Origin: Adineta steineri | Taxonomy: Eukaryota; Rotifera; Eurotatoria; Adinetida; Adinetidae | NCBI GenBank assembly: GCA_905250115.1 | Contig: CAJNOI010000094.1 | Span: 151,688 to 215,687, forward strand | Direction: 5' to 3' | DNA length: 64,000 bases | Shown: piece after piece, positions 26,700 through 39,635 of the stretch | How positions within the stretch are numbered: position 1 is the first letter of the stretch | Layout of the letters: each line of letters begins with the position of its first letter | Notes under the pieces: generated by a model | Told to the model about the DNA's origin: nothing | The model's input: the letters and a program-made list of their open reading frames with translations, nothing else | The model's database searches: none | Position numbers and translations under genes: made by a program

Positions 26700-27502
26700 A
26701 TTTCTAATTAATAAAAAAAAAGATACATAAAGAATGACATATGTCATCTCTTTTTCATCTGTCTTGTTTTATATTCAAGAACAAGAACTGACTTGTGATG
26801 GTTGTATATATTGATTCTTATATGACATATTCGTATTGATTGTCAGTTGATGATTTTTTCCTCAGATTATGATGACTTGTCATTGACAATTAATTCATGG
26901 TCTGTCATAAATAGACAAGAGAACAACCTTCTCACGTTGGCGCTAAAAGAAAAAAATTGTCATTACTTTAGTTTTTTTCTTCTCTCTTTATTGATCTTAA
27001 GGATCGATCTAAGAGTACGATTGCTTCTTCTTCTTCTTCTCTTTTTCTCCTCCTCATCTTTAGAGCAAAAGAGAAAATGCGTTAGTCTATTTCTCTTCTC
27101 TATTTTTCTATTCTATCTGTCTTTCTACTTCCTACTTCTCTAGATAATGATAGAAGCCATGCTATGATTCCAATCGACAAGCAGCCGTGCGCACTACTAC
27201 TACAACTAACAGAATACATAACGATAGAAAAGCGAACGATGACGACGACGATGATGATGATGATGATTGATCGATATTAGAGAAGAAGCAATGTTGTTTT
27301 TTGCTTCTGCTACTACTAGTTTACGTCATTGACCTGTATGCTTGTGACGAGTGACGACAGATCGATGCATAGCCATCAGCAATACTCGAACCAATTCGAG
27401 ATTAAATAAGTAAGTAAGTCTAAAATCTATTCTTTTCTTTCATTAAATCTAAGTGTTGATAAAGTATTTAATAGAAATCAAATCTATATATATATAAAAT
27501 CC
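26700..27502. other. Intergenic region, divergent GST / RAPGEF1
   Basis: Promoter-side spacer. It contains a GAC/GAT trinucleotide run at about 27237-27268 and T/C-rich tracts. No coding similarity. Confidence 0.5.
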
Positions 27503-30500
27503 ATGGCTTTTTCTCGACATTCACTTCGACGTGTTATTGGTGATATGGTTCATCGACATAATGGTAAAACTGATACAATAAACGCAGCATCTATTGAACA
27601 TCATAAAAATCATAATAGATCACGTAAAAAAACTGATCGAAATTCTATTATAAGTAATGGTTCTTTATCGGTATGAATATTTTTGCCATATTAGATAATA
27701 TATAAATAATTCTTTATACTATTAGTTACCTCAAACATGCTATGAACGATTACATAAAAGCGAAAGAGAAGTATGTAAATCATTAAATTATCTTGATCAA
27801 GTTTTAACACATAATAAACTTGAAATTCTTGCAAGTATTATTACATCATTAATTGAAAATATCTTTGATATTGAAAGTGTACTAAAAGGAATATTCGAAC
27901 ATGAACCAGCATCATTTAGGTAAAAAACATTTTTATTTTATTTATAATTTAATTCATTTTTCTTTAGAACACATCTTCTTAGTGATGTTTATTCTCTCCT
28001 AGCGAATTTAATTGATTGGTCTGATAAATTACTTTTATTAAAAGCAAATGATACCAAAAATCAAATCAATCATGATGATAAATATAAAAAACTTGCACAT
28101 GATCTTCTCCAAGCAATAAATGTAAGACAATATTTATTTTAAAAATCATCCATCATTTTTTTTTGCAGAATTGTATTTCCTATGCATGTGATACATCATC
28201 AATTCAAAGTGCTGAAACACGTTCGGATTCATTTCAAAGCTTTCAATCACTTAATAGGTAGAATTTGCTTGAATACAATAAAAAAAACCTTTACAAATAT
28301 GTGTTTCACTTTAGTTTTAATGATGATTCACTTCCTGTCCTTCCTCCAAAACGAGATAAACATCCGATAAATTCCTCAACTACAATTATATCTAATCATT
28401 CAAGAACGAATGGTAGTTCAAATTCACTTTTACTTTCTTCATCATCGAATAAAATCAAACAAGATAAAGATAATGATGAATGTATACAATTAATTGTTGA
28501 TGATATTAATCAAATTGTTGAAAAATATACACGTGAATTAGATGATGCAATACGTACAAAAACTACAGTTCGTTCTCCTTCTATTGATCAAATATCCGAT
28601 GAAAATTTTTCTTTAAAATTAACAACACCCTATCGTCATAATAGTATTGATACATTATATGAAACACAAATATCAAAAATAATGAAAAATACTATAACAA
28701 AAACAACAGTTAATAATGGACATGGAATAACTGATAGAAAACAATCATGTCAATTATATAATGAAACAGATTGTTTGATTCAATCACCCAAAGGAAATTT
28801 TCAAACACAAAAATTTTCATTTATTAATCGTGAAAAATTAAATGATGGAGATGAACAACAAAAATCAATGATGACATCTCAAATAAGTCAAATAAATCTA
28901 TCGGATAATGAAAATATTAGTAATGAACCACCACCATTACCACCAAAACGAAAAACAGGTTTATACAACTATGAAAAAGAAAAAAATCTATAGAAAACAG
29001 GAAACGGAAACCGGATAGAAGAAATCCTATGAAATAGTTTTGACATTTCATTAGAACTCATGAGAATTCTCTAGTAGAATATTATTAGTGTCATACTCGA
29101 AATGCTTTTATTTGATTTGATTAGATTAAAAAAGAAAACGGAAGTAGTCGTCAAGCAGTATTTCCTTTAATATAAAAATTTTTCACTTTTTTTATTTTAC
29201 TAAGCTCTTTTGAAACGTACTTTTCCTTTTAGCTCGTGCTTATATGTCCTTATTTGATCGATATGATCAAAATGTTGCTGAAATATTTCTTCGTAATACA
29301 TGTCTTGTTCCGACATCACAACGTCGATTTGAAGATTTATTTGAACAAATTCAACAACACTTCCAACAAATGCAAATATTTTCTAACAGTGATGACTCAT
29401 TAAAAACTAAAGAAACAACACCAACAGTTAAAACTGCTAATAAATCAAATGGATCTCTAAAAGACAATGAAGACATCGATGCATCTAATCTTTATAATAA
29501 TCCATTAAAAACTGATTATCATAGTGATCTTTTTCTTGAAAATATTTCCCATCTACTTGTTTTCAATACGGTATTTATCGACGGTTTTTTTGATTCCACA
29601 TATATCTATGTTTTACAATTTAGAATGAAGATCCTTCATTACGTGGTGGTTCTATTGATGCATTAATTATTCGTGCAACATCATCTGATAAAAAAGGTAT
29701 AAATTTAATAGTTAGCCATCTGTATTTATATAAAAATATCTTTAGATTTTGTTTATCAAGAAGCATTTCTAACAACTTATCGTACATTTGTATCTCCGAG
29801 TGATTTAATTGACAAACTTATTCAACGTTATACATTTTTCTCACAATTTGAAGCAAAGAAAAAAATAGCTCGATATGCATTTTCCCTTCTTATTCGTGTT
29901 ATTGATGAAATCGATAATGAATTAACAGAAGATTTAATGAAATCTCTTTCAAATTTTGTTACGAATTTAATTCGTCATGGTGAACTTCAATTAGCTAAAC
30001 TTCTACGAAGAAAATCACTTGAACGTTTCAATAAATTTTTAATACCAAATGAACAAATTCAACAAGATATTGTTGTTATACAAAATTCTATATCATCAAA
30101 ACGAGCAACATTACTTGATTTTCATGCAAGTGATATAAGTGAACAATTAACATTACTTGATTCGGAATTATTTCTTAAAATTCAATTATCAGAAGTATTG
30201 TATATGTCAATTGAAAGAGGTGAAGAATATTCACCGAATTTAGCAGCATTTACCGAACATTTTAATAATATATCTTATTGGTAATAAATATTTCTAGTTT
30301 TGATTAAGATTATAAATAAATTTCTTTGTATTTCTAGGATAAGATCTCGAATACTTGAACAAAATTCACAAAAACAACGTGAAATTTATTTTGAAAAATT
30401 CCTTAAAATTTTAAAGGTAATATTTTAATGATAGACTCATTCGTGTCATTTCTCCAGGGTTTTATCACACTATAATATGAAGTATAGTGGGTAGTTTTAA

Positions 30501-31343
30501 AGAAATCAATAGTCTAATTTATTATTATCTTGAATAATATTAAGATTTGTAATAGAAATTCTTCAATACAGAATACTCTTATCATTTGTTGAAGTCGGTA
30601 CTGTTTTCTTTAGATTTTATGAATAGTAATATTAGCAATTAAGTGTATTTTGTATTTAAGCCAATTCTATTACTAATGTCTGAAGAGGATAATCTCGATT
30701 AATAAATATCCAGGACTGTTAATATATTTTTTGGTCAAAACTATATATATATATTTAATTTAGCATCTACGACGATTAAATAACTTCAATTCATATTTGG
30801 CTATTCTCTCGGCTCTTGATTGTGGTCCAATAAAACGACTGCATTGGTCGAAAAGTATAATCGATGTAAGAATTAATTTTCTGTTTCAGTTTTATCAATT
30901 CTATTTTTTTGTGTTAATTTCAGGCGATTTCTGAACATGCTGGACTTATTGATAGTACTGGTTCATTTAAAAACTATCGTGAAGCATTAAATGCATCCGT
31001 TGGTCAACCATGTATTCCTTATATTGGTTTAATTCTATCTGATTTAACATTTGTTCATATTGGTAATACAGATTGTTTACAAGATGGTCGAACAGTTAAT
31101 TTTTGGAAACGTTGGCAACAATTTACAATCTTACATAAACTTCGTTATTGTCGTAAATGGTAATTTAAATATTTTCTATGATAAATAGAATTTAATTTTT
31201 GTATTTTTAGGGAACATAAATTTACTCGTAACGATCGTATATTGTATTTTTTTAATAATTTTGATGATTTTATGAATGAAGAAGCTCAATGGATACAATC
31301 AGAAAAAATTAAACCAAGACAAAAATCGAATCCGTATGCATGA
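27503..31343 (+). CDS. RAPGEF1: Rap guanine nucleotide exchange factor 1 (C3G)-like
   Basis: Activates Rap GTPases downstream of Crk adaptors. About twelve exons, roughly 900 residues. The N-terminal helical region (CYERLHKSEREVCKSLNYLDQVL) is followed by two Crk-SH3 type motifs, PVLPPKR (near 28335) and PPPLPPKR (near 28935). Next come the RasGEF-N module (SLRGGSIDALIIRATS, FLTTYRTFVSPSDL) and the CDC25 catalytic domain: LLDFHASDISEQLTLLDSEL, FTEHFNNISYWIRSRI, LRRLNNFNSYLAILSALDCG, PCIPYIGLILSDLTFVHIGN. These match C3G rather than SOS or RasGRF. The ATG at 27503 opens the first exon. The intron at 30418-30763 is long for this locus and contains nothing obvious. Confidence 0.9.
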
Positions 31344-31768
31344 TAATCGAGTTTTAAATGTATATCTGTCAGATATTTTGTTTTGTATATTACACAGTGA
31401 CAATAAAAACGCAACGAAAATCAAAGAATAAATCGTTATATTGTTTTTTGTGTCTATACCTTTGTTTTTCTTTTTAATTTTAATCTTAAATTGATCTTCT
31501 CTATTAAAAATCTATAAATATATACTTCCTTTTTTCGTTGTTGTTGTTGTCATTGTTGGTTTCTTTTTCACATTTTACTGAAAATTAGAAAATAATAAAA
31601 TGAAATTTTTTTTTTCTTCTTTCAATCAGATTATAATTTATGATATCATCGAAATTTTTATTGAATAGATATTTATTTTTAACAATCTATCGATCGAATG
31701 TAGGTGTATTTCGTAATGGCGGGTTTCGGATAAAGAAAACTTTTATTTTTTTACTGTAGCAGAAAAAT
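31344..31768. other. Intergenic spacer between RAPGEF1 and phosphoesterase genes
   Basis: 425 bp between same-strand genes. An AATAAA signal near 31425 probably ends RAPGEF1. No operon-like overlap; the next gene should have its own promoter here. Confidence 0.5.
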
Positions 31769-32563
31769 ATGTCATCGAAAAATTCACTTGGAGACTATGA
31801 GGAAAAACGTGATTTTAAAAAAACAAATGAACCAAAACCATCAGATAATGATATTAATACAAATGAATATCGATTTGTTGTTCAAGAACATCATGCGTCC
31901 ATACTTCATTTTGATTTTCGACTAGAATATAATGGTGTTATGAAAAGGTAGATTTAGAATTCAAAATACAATATGTATATGTATTTTATTCTTTTATAGT
32001 TGGTATGTATAATAGAATCTTGACAAGAAAAATAGATTATTAAAGATAATATAAACAGGTCGATACCAAAAGGACCAAGTTTGAATCCTCGGGATAAACG
32101 TTTAGCAATTATGGTTGAAGATCATCCAATACCATATATGAATTTTGAAGGAAAAATACCAGATGGAGAATATGGAGCAGGTTGTATTTAACTGAGGAAA
32201 TTTTTACATTATTATTTATTTCTTTTGTTGTAATTAGGTGAAGTACGTACATGGGATATCGGAACGTATGAACCCTTGGATGAACTTGATACGAATGCAG
32301 GAATAGAAAAAGGAAAATTAACATTTAAACTTTATGGAAAAAAATTACAAGGTGAATTTCATATGATTCGATCTCGATTTGGATCAAATCAGCGTGCAAA
32401 TCAATGGCTTCTAATGAAGAAAAAAGATGAATTTGCTGATGAAAATTTTGTACTTGAACGTATATTAAATTATGGTTCACGACGTGATTTACAACCATTT
32501 ACTCAAGGAAAAAGACAACGACAATCAACATCACCTAAACGAACTACGAAAAAACGTTCATAA
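31769..32563 (+). CDS. Stand-alone LigD-type 3'-phosphoesterase (PE) domain protein
   Basis: Predicted metal-dependent 3'-end-healing enzyme, homologous to the N-terminal PE domain of bacterial DNA ligase D. There, PE trims 3'-terminal ribonucleotides and 3'-phosphates during non-homologous end joining. Visible motifs: [17 protein letters not shown] (the His...His-x-Asp-x-Arg metal/phosphate cluster), [23 protein letters not shown] (His and Tyr), [19 protein letters not shown]. All PE active-site residue types I recall are present. No ligase or polymerase domain is attached. Exons 31769-31947, 32000-32002 (3-nt TTG), 32059-32180 and 32238-32563 total 630 nt, or 209 residues. The microexon gives KSWSIPKGP, matching the family's KSWAVPKGP. 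A basic tail (KRTTKKRS) resembles a nuclear-localisation signal. The family is essentially prokaryotic, so horizontal acquisition is likely but needs a tree. Confidence 0.9.
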
Positions 32564-34205
32564 TTGTATATTAATCAAATAATCAAGCTTAACTTTGTTT
32601 TGTCTAATAAACTACTAGTCATGATATTTAACTCATATCTAGATGTATTTGTCGAACAGATTTATTCAATAAAACGAAATTAAAAAAAGAATAACCCACG
32701 AAACAATCTGTTATACGCTTCCTGACAGATATGTAACTATTAAAAGATATTTATGTCATTCTATTATTGAGATAATGATTTTGAATTGTACTTATATTAA
32801 ATAAATAACATGGTCGTTTTTTTTCAGATTAAGAAAGAATATCTGTCGAGCTGAAAGGAAAGTGAAGAAAAGGACGGTAATGAAATAGAATAAATATCAA
32901 TTTTTGTTGAAATTCATGATCAAGATTAGATTTGTTAATTGTATTAAATACATCGATAACAATCTCTCTTTTGTTAAATTTCAAGATTCAAGAGATTATG
33001 TACAGATATTTTTCTTTAGCATTGATCTGGCTGGTTTGAAATATGTCGATCGATATTCCTACTGAAACTAGACTATAAATGAACCTTCTAATTTCACAAC
33101 TCACGATGGTTTGAAAGTTTCGGTATGCACACTACAATTAAAGTACTTAAACTAATCATTTCTTTGCATAATGCGCTTTGTTTTTTGACCTCGAGTCCAT
33201 TTTGCTAACATTATTTCTTTATAAATTAACAAAATATGTTCTCCATCAAAAAAAAAAGTCCAATCAATAATTCATGTATAAATCAATTAAGACAGAGTAT
33301 CTTTTAATAAGCTATCAGTATACGAAAGACAAGAAAAATGACTTTCTTATTGGTATCAATCACATATATATATTACGTCTTCTCTTTCTTTTCAAATACT
33401 TACACATAAATCTTATTCTTTGTCATTTTATTTTATTTTATATTTGAACGCGTGCATTTTTCCTTAGTGTATATTTGGCAATAAGGATAAGAGAGGAAAT
33501 ACTCAAAAGCAAGCACGACAATTGAGAAATTAAACAAAGAAATTTCGAAAGATGAGAGATGTCAAACAGTACGAGAAGTTGAAGATGAAGATGAAGATGA
33601 AGAAGAAGAAGAAAACAAACAGTTAACAGATCAATGGACGAAAAGAGAAAAAAATGAAACATGATTTTCTACTAGACGTGCGCGTAATGAAAGAAACATT
33701 TTGTACAAACAAAAAAGAAAAAGAAAAAGAGAGAAAAAAAAAGCAAAGAGAAGAAAAATTTAATATTCAATCTAAGATATTTATACATTATGTCAATCCC
33801 AATTGGTAAAAAATAATGCATTAACAGCAACAACAACAACAACAACAAGAAATAAGAACAATACATTTGAGACATTTGACAAATAACAACGATCATACAA
33901 TATATTGCTGGCTCATAAGATGAAAGATTGCACAATATGAGATGTATAATATGCACAATCATGAGAGAGAGAAAAAAAACGCACAAAAGGAAAATACTGT
34001 CTTATCCTATCTCAATATTTCATTTATAGTTGCACATCATGATCATGTTTACAGAAAAGAAAAATACAGGTAAATACTAAAAAAAAACAAAAACAAAAAT
34101 TTATATTGGTCATGTATGTATATTAGACAGAGAAAGAGAAGAAAAAAAAGAAAGGGGTAAAGATAAAGGCACCGATAAGCAAATCATAATTATTAACAAA
34201 TCTAT
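32564..34205. other. 1.6-kb intergenic region with simple repeats
   Basis: Convergent 3' flanks of the phosphoesterase gene and the E-protein gene. Contains GAA/GAT-rich tracts near 33575-33612 and a (CAA)n run at about 33825-33849. The apparent frames at 33438-33986 are translations of these repeats. No gene supported. Confidence 0.5.
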
Positions 34206-37200
34206 TCATTGTTGCCAATAAGATGGTGGTATTGATTGATGCATTTGTTCCATAAAATTCGTTCCATCAGTTGATGAAGATTCATTTGGCATTAATATTT
34301 GAGCTTGGGATAAATTCATATTTCCATTCTGATCTTCAGATTTTTCTTCTTCACGTCGACGTAAACATGCAGCTTTTGGATTTAAATTACGTTCTAACAA
34401 ATAAGTAAATAATTTAAAAATAAATATAAAATTGATTTTATTCTTTACCTCGAACTTGATGTTCAAGTGTTGTTATTAAATTAACTGCTTGTTGAAGTAC
34501 ACCTAATTTTGTAACTGGTTTATCATTACGCATATGAATAGCACACATACGACCAAGTTCTTTAAATGCATCATTTATATCTCTAACACGTAATCTTTAA
34601 AGAAACGACAAGGAAATTTTTCAAAAATATTTTTTTTTAAATTTTATTTTCTTACCTTTCGCGAGCATTATTAGCAGCTCGACGATCTTTTTCGCGTCGT
34701 TCACGTTCTTCAGGTGTTTCATTAGGATCAATACTTTCTTCCGATCCGGGTCCACCATGCATATATGATAAATTTAAATGACTATTTGGACTAAGTGTTA
34801 ATGAACTAAGAAAAAAAGAGATCACAAAAAAAATTATTTTCAATTCAAATAAATTTTCTTATTTAACTTACTTTCGTATTTTTGTTGATGATGATGATAT
34901 TGGGCCAGTACGTATACCACTTGCACCACCAACAGCAATGGTTAATGGTGTTGCATTCTCTTCTGATATATCACGTCGATGATTAAATTCATGTAATTTA
35001 CCTGTTGTTAATTGTGATGTACCATTTGTTGATGGTGGTGGTTTATTTTCAACATTAACTTTAACTTTATCAAGAGATTCTAATTTTAAATCAGCATTTG
35101 CAGATGTTATATTAGCATCAGTTGATGATGTGGATGATGATGTTGATGATGGATTACCATCTAAAAAAATCGTTTTATGATAAATAAAAATTTAAGTTTT
35201 TTTTTTCGATATTTACAAGGTAAATATGGATCATGATGTCGATTTCGTGTTGATGTATCCGATGTTGTTGGTACTGCTGCTGCTGTTGCTGCTGCTGTTG
35301 GATGACTTAAAAATGGTGGATATGTTCCAGTGGAATGTGGATGATGATAACCAGTATAATAATGATGATAATCATTTAATCGAAAAGAATCATCGACATC
35401 TAATCTTGGTGGCTAAAATAAATTTGAGAATTTTTCTTTTTTCTTTTCGTATTTCATTTATACTAAGAAATCAAATTTGAAGCAGAAAAAAATAATCTAT
35501 TTCCATTCCCAAAGATTATATAGACACATATATTTATACATCAACAAACCTCATTTAAATTGAGTAAACAATAAGAATCATCAGATAGATCAATTAATGA
35601 TGTCTGATTTTTAAGTTTAGAAATATGATGAGGTATTTTTAATAAATAAGAAGAAGACAACAAAAAGAAACTTACAAGAGGATGATATGTTTGTGTAGCA
35701 TTGACCCATGCTTGACTAGATCCTAATAAATATTAAATCAATAGAATAAAAGAACATTTTTTTTTCTTTGTATTAAATCTATACCATTCACTGGTGGTGA
35801 TGCGCCAGATGTTGATGATGTTGAAGTATAAGGATGATCATTTGGATAAATCTAAAAATAGGTATGTTCAATTTTTGATTTTGCTAAAAAAAACAATTTC
35901 ATACAGATTGTAATGCTTTGCCAAGTGTTTCTCCAGTTTGTACTGTTTGTTCATTGCCATTACTCGAATATGTTGGTTGTTGTTGTGGTCGAAAACTTGC
36001 CATTGATGGTAAACATGTTCCATTGGCATCCGTAAATGTTCCATGATCATTTGGTATATAATTTGATGGTGGTCCTAACCATGGATTACCACTTTGACTA
36101 TCTAATTGATAAGAAGAAAAAAAAATTTTTTAGAAAGAAAAAAAAAAATCTTTGCTTTTTACTAACCAACAAAATAATTGGATTCATTTCCATAGACTGA
36201 TTTCGCATTTGGATATCGTCCAGGATTTTCCGGATTATAATCTTCTGATGTATAAACCTAATATAAAGAAAAAAGAACGATTGTATAAGAGATCGATAAC
36301 AAATGTCTTTAGCACATTAATATCTAACTTGTTTTGATTGATCTCATGTGTAAATACTTTAGAATAAATCACACAAGTACTCTCTCATCATTATAGATTC
36401 CATACTAACTAAATTAATTCGAATTAGGGTTTTTTTTTCTTGATTATTATTATCTTTCTTTTCCAATAGAAACATAGAATAATACACATTTGCCAGTAAT
36501 AAACATCGTTCTATAAATACATATATATGTGTATATACAGAACGAAGTTTTGATGATGACTTCATGAAAGAGAAAACACGCGGTATACATTTGCTCATCA
36601 CTAAAATCAACAGTCTTAGATTGACGATGATGATGACGACGACGACGTATCAATTCATAAAAAAAACTTCGAACACCCACTGATTTCTATGTTGACTAAT
36701 CAAGAGAAAAAGGTTCGTTTGTTTGTGCTCACTCGGCACGAGATCAAAGGACGTGCGATCGCAATCCATGCTGACATTCACATCGGCTCGATTGAGCAAA
36801 TGAGAATGTGTTGATTAGCATTATCTTTTTTCTACTCGATTCGATCAATTGCCAATAGACAGGAAAAAAGAATCTCTTTCTTCTTCTTCATCTTCATCTT
36901 TTTTTTCTGTTTTGTTCTTGAAGAAACAATTTTAATCCGAAAGATCTTTTACTTTCTTAAGATCAAATAAAACAATACCTGATATGATGGCCGTGAATAG
37001 TAGAACATTTATTATATATGTATATATATAAGTATAATGAAGAAAAATATATGATTATTTCATCACAGTTTGTATTATGTCAGACGAAAAAGAAAATATT
37101 TAATTGACTTCTAATTATTGTGTCAAATAAACTGGACGTATAACATTGCTTGATAAAACCAAAAAAAGAAAGTCAATCGTTATAGGAGACCTTTCACTGG

Positions 37201-39350
37201 AGCAGCGAGATATCCTTATCTTACGATGTGTTAACTAGAGGCGGGAATACGAACAGGAAAGAGAGAAATGAGATGCATATAAAAAAAATCATCATCATCG
37301 CTCTCTTTCTTCGTTTTCTTCTTCTTCTTTTTTTTTTGTTTGCATCGGAAGAAAGAGAAAGGGAAAGGGGGGAGAAAGAGAGAGAGAGAGAGAGCAAGAA
37401 GGTGAAATAATAAATATAAAGACAAAGGCTTATATCTCAAGCAGGCATCGCGCTCGTCCGGGCGAATGAATAAATCCAGTAACTGAAGATAAACAACTGT
37501 ATTCTAAGCAATATAATTAGAACGAACGAAGTTCTATTCTTATATTAATTTTGCTTATTCTTTAAGCTACATATCTCATTAGACTTTTTTTAATATATAT
37601 ATATATACATATACATGTTTATATCGTCAAACAATTACACAAGCTTGTGTCTTCTTTTGTATATATACACATACATAAAGTCGATTAACGCTTCTTATTT
37701 TCTTTCTTTTTTTTTACTCATTTATCATTGTCGGAAACAAGCAATAGTAACAAACGAATATGTATTATCATATCTCACGACAAGAGAGAGAGAGAGAGAG
37801 CGTTTATTACATTGTTTGTCCTTTTTTTTACATTCACTGCTAAATACATATATTATGTTTACAGAGAGTAAAAGCTTGCAGCGCAGCTGGAAAGCTCGTT
37901 CGTGTACCATCGAATGTAGATAAACATGACTATTAATTTTATCACATAGAAGAGTTCGGTCAGACAATACATATAATCATATGTATAGAGAAAGAATAAG
38001 ATAGACAAAGTGAATTTTTCTCATTCTCTTCAAAATTCATTTTATTCTTCCAGCTGTTGCACATAGAAGAAAAAAAAATGATGTCACAAGTGAACCGTGA
38101 GTTTCTCATTTTCTTTTTCGATTTTCAAAAAAAAAGGAAAAAAGAAAAGAATAGAGATGATTTTTTTTTTCATCGAATAAATTAACAAAGTTGTCTTCTG
38201 ACAAAAAAAAGATGTCGTTATGTCAGAAACAACGACAGCAAATAATTATATCAATTACTCACACGTCAATATTCAATGTCACAAATAAAGATAAAGATAT
38301 ATTTATATATATATATATATAAGACAAAGAAAAACTAGAAGAATTTACCAAATATGGTTCATAATGAAGCAAGGTCATTGCTAGTATTGTCTTCAACGAT
38401 GCCCGACGAATATATGTATATATGTATGTGTTCGATGATCAATAAGGCACTAGTATGACTCCCATTCTTTTTTTTCTTCTTCTCTTCTCCCTGTCTCTCT
38501 CTCCTGCGCTATTCGCGTGCGTTCAATTTGGACGAGTGAATTTTTTTTTTAAAATGAGAATGGAAAAGAATGAACGATGTATGTATGTGTTCGCTTGATC
38601 TTAACCAGATCGTTCGCATGTATAGGAAAAGCAATAAATATCTAATACATTCATCACTAATTTGAGTAAACGTTTAAATAATTACAGAGAGTGACAAAAT
38701 GTTTTATGACAATAAATAGAAGTCATAACTTACATTTGTCGGCGGTCGTCGAGGTTTTTCATTCAATTTTTCTATAAATAAAAATACAAAAAAAAATAAT
38801 AATTTATAATCAATAATAAAAATTTCTTACCGGAATATGTCAAATCATTGGTTGTTGTTCGTGATGTCTAAAATATATAAATAAATTGATTATCATTATA
38901 TAGTTAATTTAACTTACTGGATGCGATGAAGATAATTCACTAGATCGATCTAGAAAAAAAAGTAACATTCAATAAAACGAACATGAATATTTTGTTATCA
39001 TACGTAATGGTTCAGATGTTATAAATGGGTGAAGAATATCACGATTGCTATAATTTCCTTCATAAATCTATCAAAATGAAAATTACATAAATAATCTTTT
39101 TATTCTTCTTAATCAAACAAACCGGTTCGTCATAAGTTGTTGCTGGTATCCAATAATCTAAAAAAAAATTTTTTTTAATGATTTTCAAGAATTAAAATAA
39201 TAAAATCAAACCTTTATTTGTATTTGTCGCATACATAGCTTCAGGATTTGTTGAAGATGGTGGAACTAAAGCTCCATTTGAATACGGAGTTGCTGAATTT
39301 AACATCTAAACGAGAGAAGACAAAAAAATGAATAATAATATATAACAATT

Positions 39351-39381
<31 letters not shown>

Positions 39382-39635
39382 GAAAACATGCAAATAACAA
39401 TCACAATAGCAAGACATATACCGATGATGAAAGTCCAGATGATGCTGAGGATGATGTACTAATAATATTATTTGAAAAACGTGTTCGATGTTTGACCTAA
39501 GTCAAAATTTGCGTTTCTTTTTTTTTGTTGTACTTTTTTTTTTATTAAATAATATGATTATATTGAATATTATTCGTTACTTACAGCATTGAGATCGAGC
39601 AGATCGCCAAGTTCTTTATCATTATGTAAATTCAT
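34206..39635 (-). CDS. Class I bHLH transcription factor (E-protein, TCF4/TCF12/Daughterless)
   Basis: Ubiquitous dimer partner of tissue-specific bHLH factors; binds E-boxes in the nucleus. I can splice 18 coding exons in phase from ATG at 39635 to TGA at 34206-34208, giving 616 residues. Landmarks in order: AD1 activation helix ([11 protein letters not shown], residues about 7-17), [27 protein letters not shown], an Ala/His-rich stretch, then [20 protein letters not shown] and [18 protein letters not shown] (basic region and helix 1), [16 protein letters not shown] (helix 2) and [19 protein letters not shown]. These order and motifs are E-protein specific. Many exons are tiny (32-97 nt), and one intron (36258-38733) is about 2.5 kb, far longer than typical here, suggesting regulatory content. 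Confidence 0.93.
36258..38733 (-). other. Large intron of the E-protein gene
   Basis: About 2.5 kb between exons 38734-38771 and 36167-36257. It holds (GA)n runs at about 37371-37394 and 37782-37801, (TA)n tracts and T-rich stretches. No conserved coding segment is seen; alternative first exons of the E-protein gene could be hidden here. Confidence 0.5.
37371..37394. repeat. (GA)n simple repeat
   Basis: About 24 bp of GA-alternating sequence in the large E-protein intron. A second run lies at 37782-37801. Confidence 0.85.
39359..39381. repeat. (TA)n simple repeat
   Basis: About 23 bp of perfect TA alternation inside an E-protein intron. Confidence 0.85.

Noticed and set aside
33438..33986. 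Two minus-strand frames rich in Leu/Phe
   Set aside because: Produced by GAA/CAA simple repeats on the plus strand.
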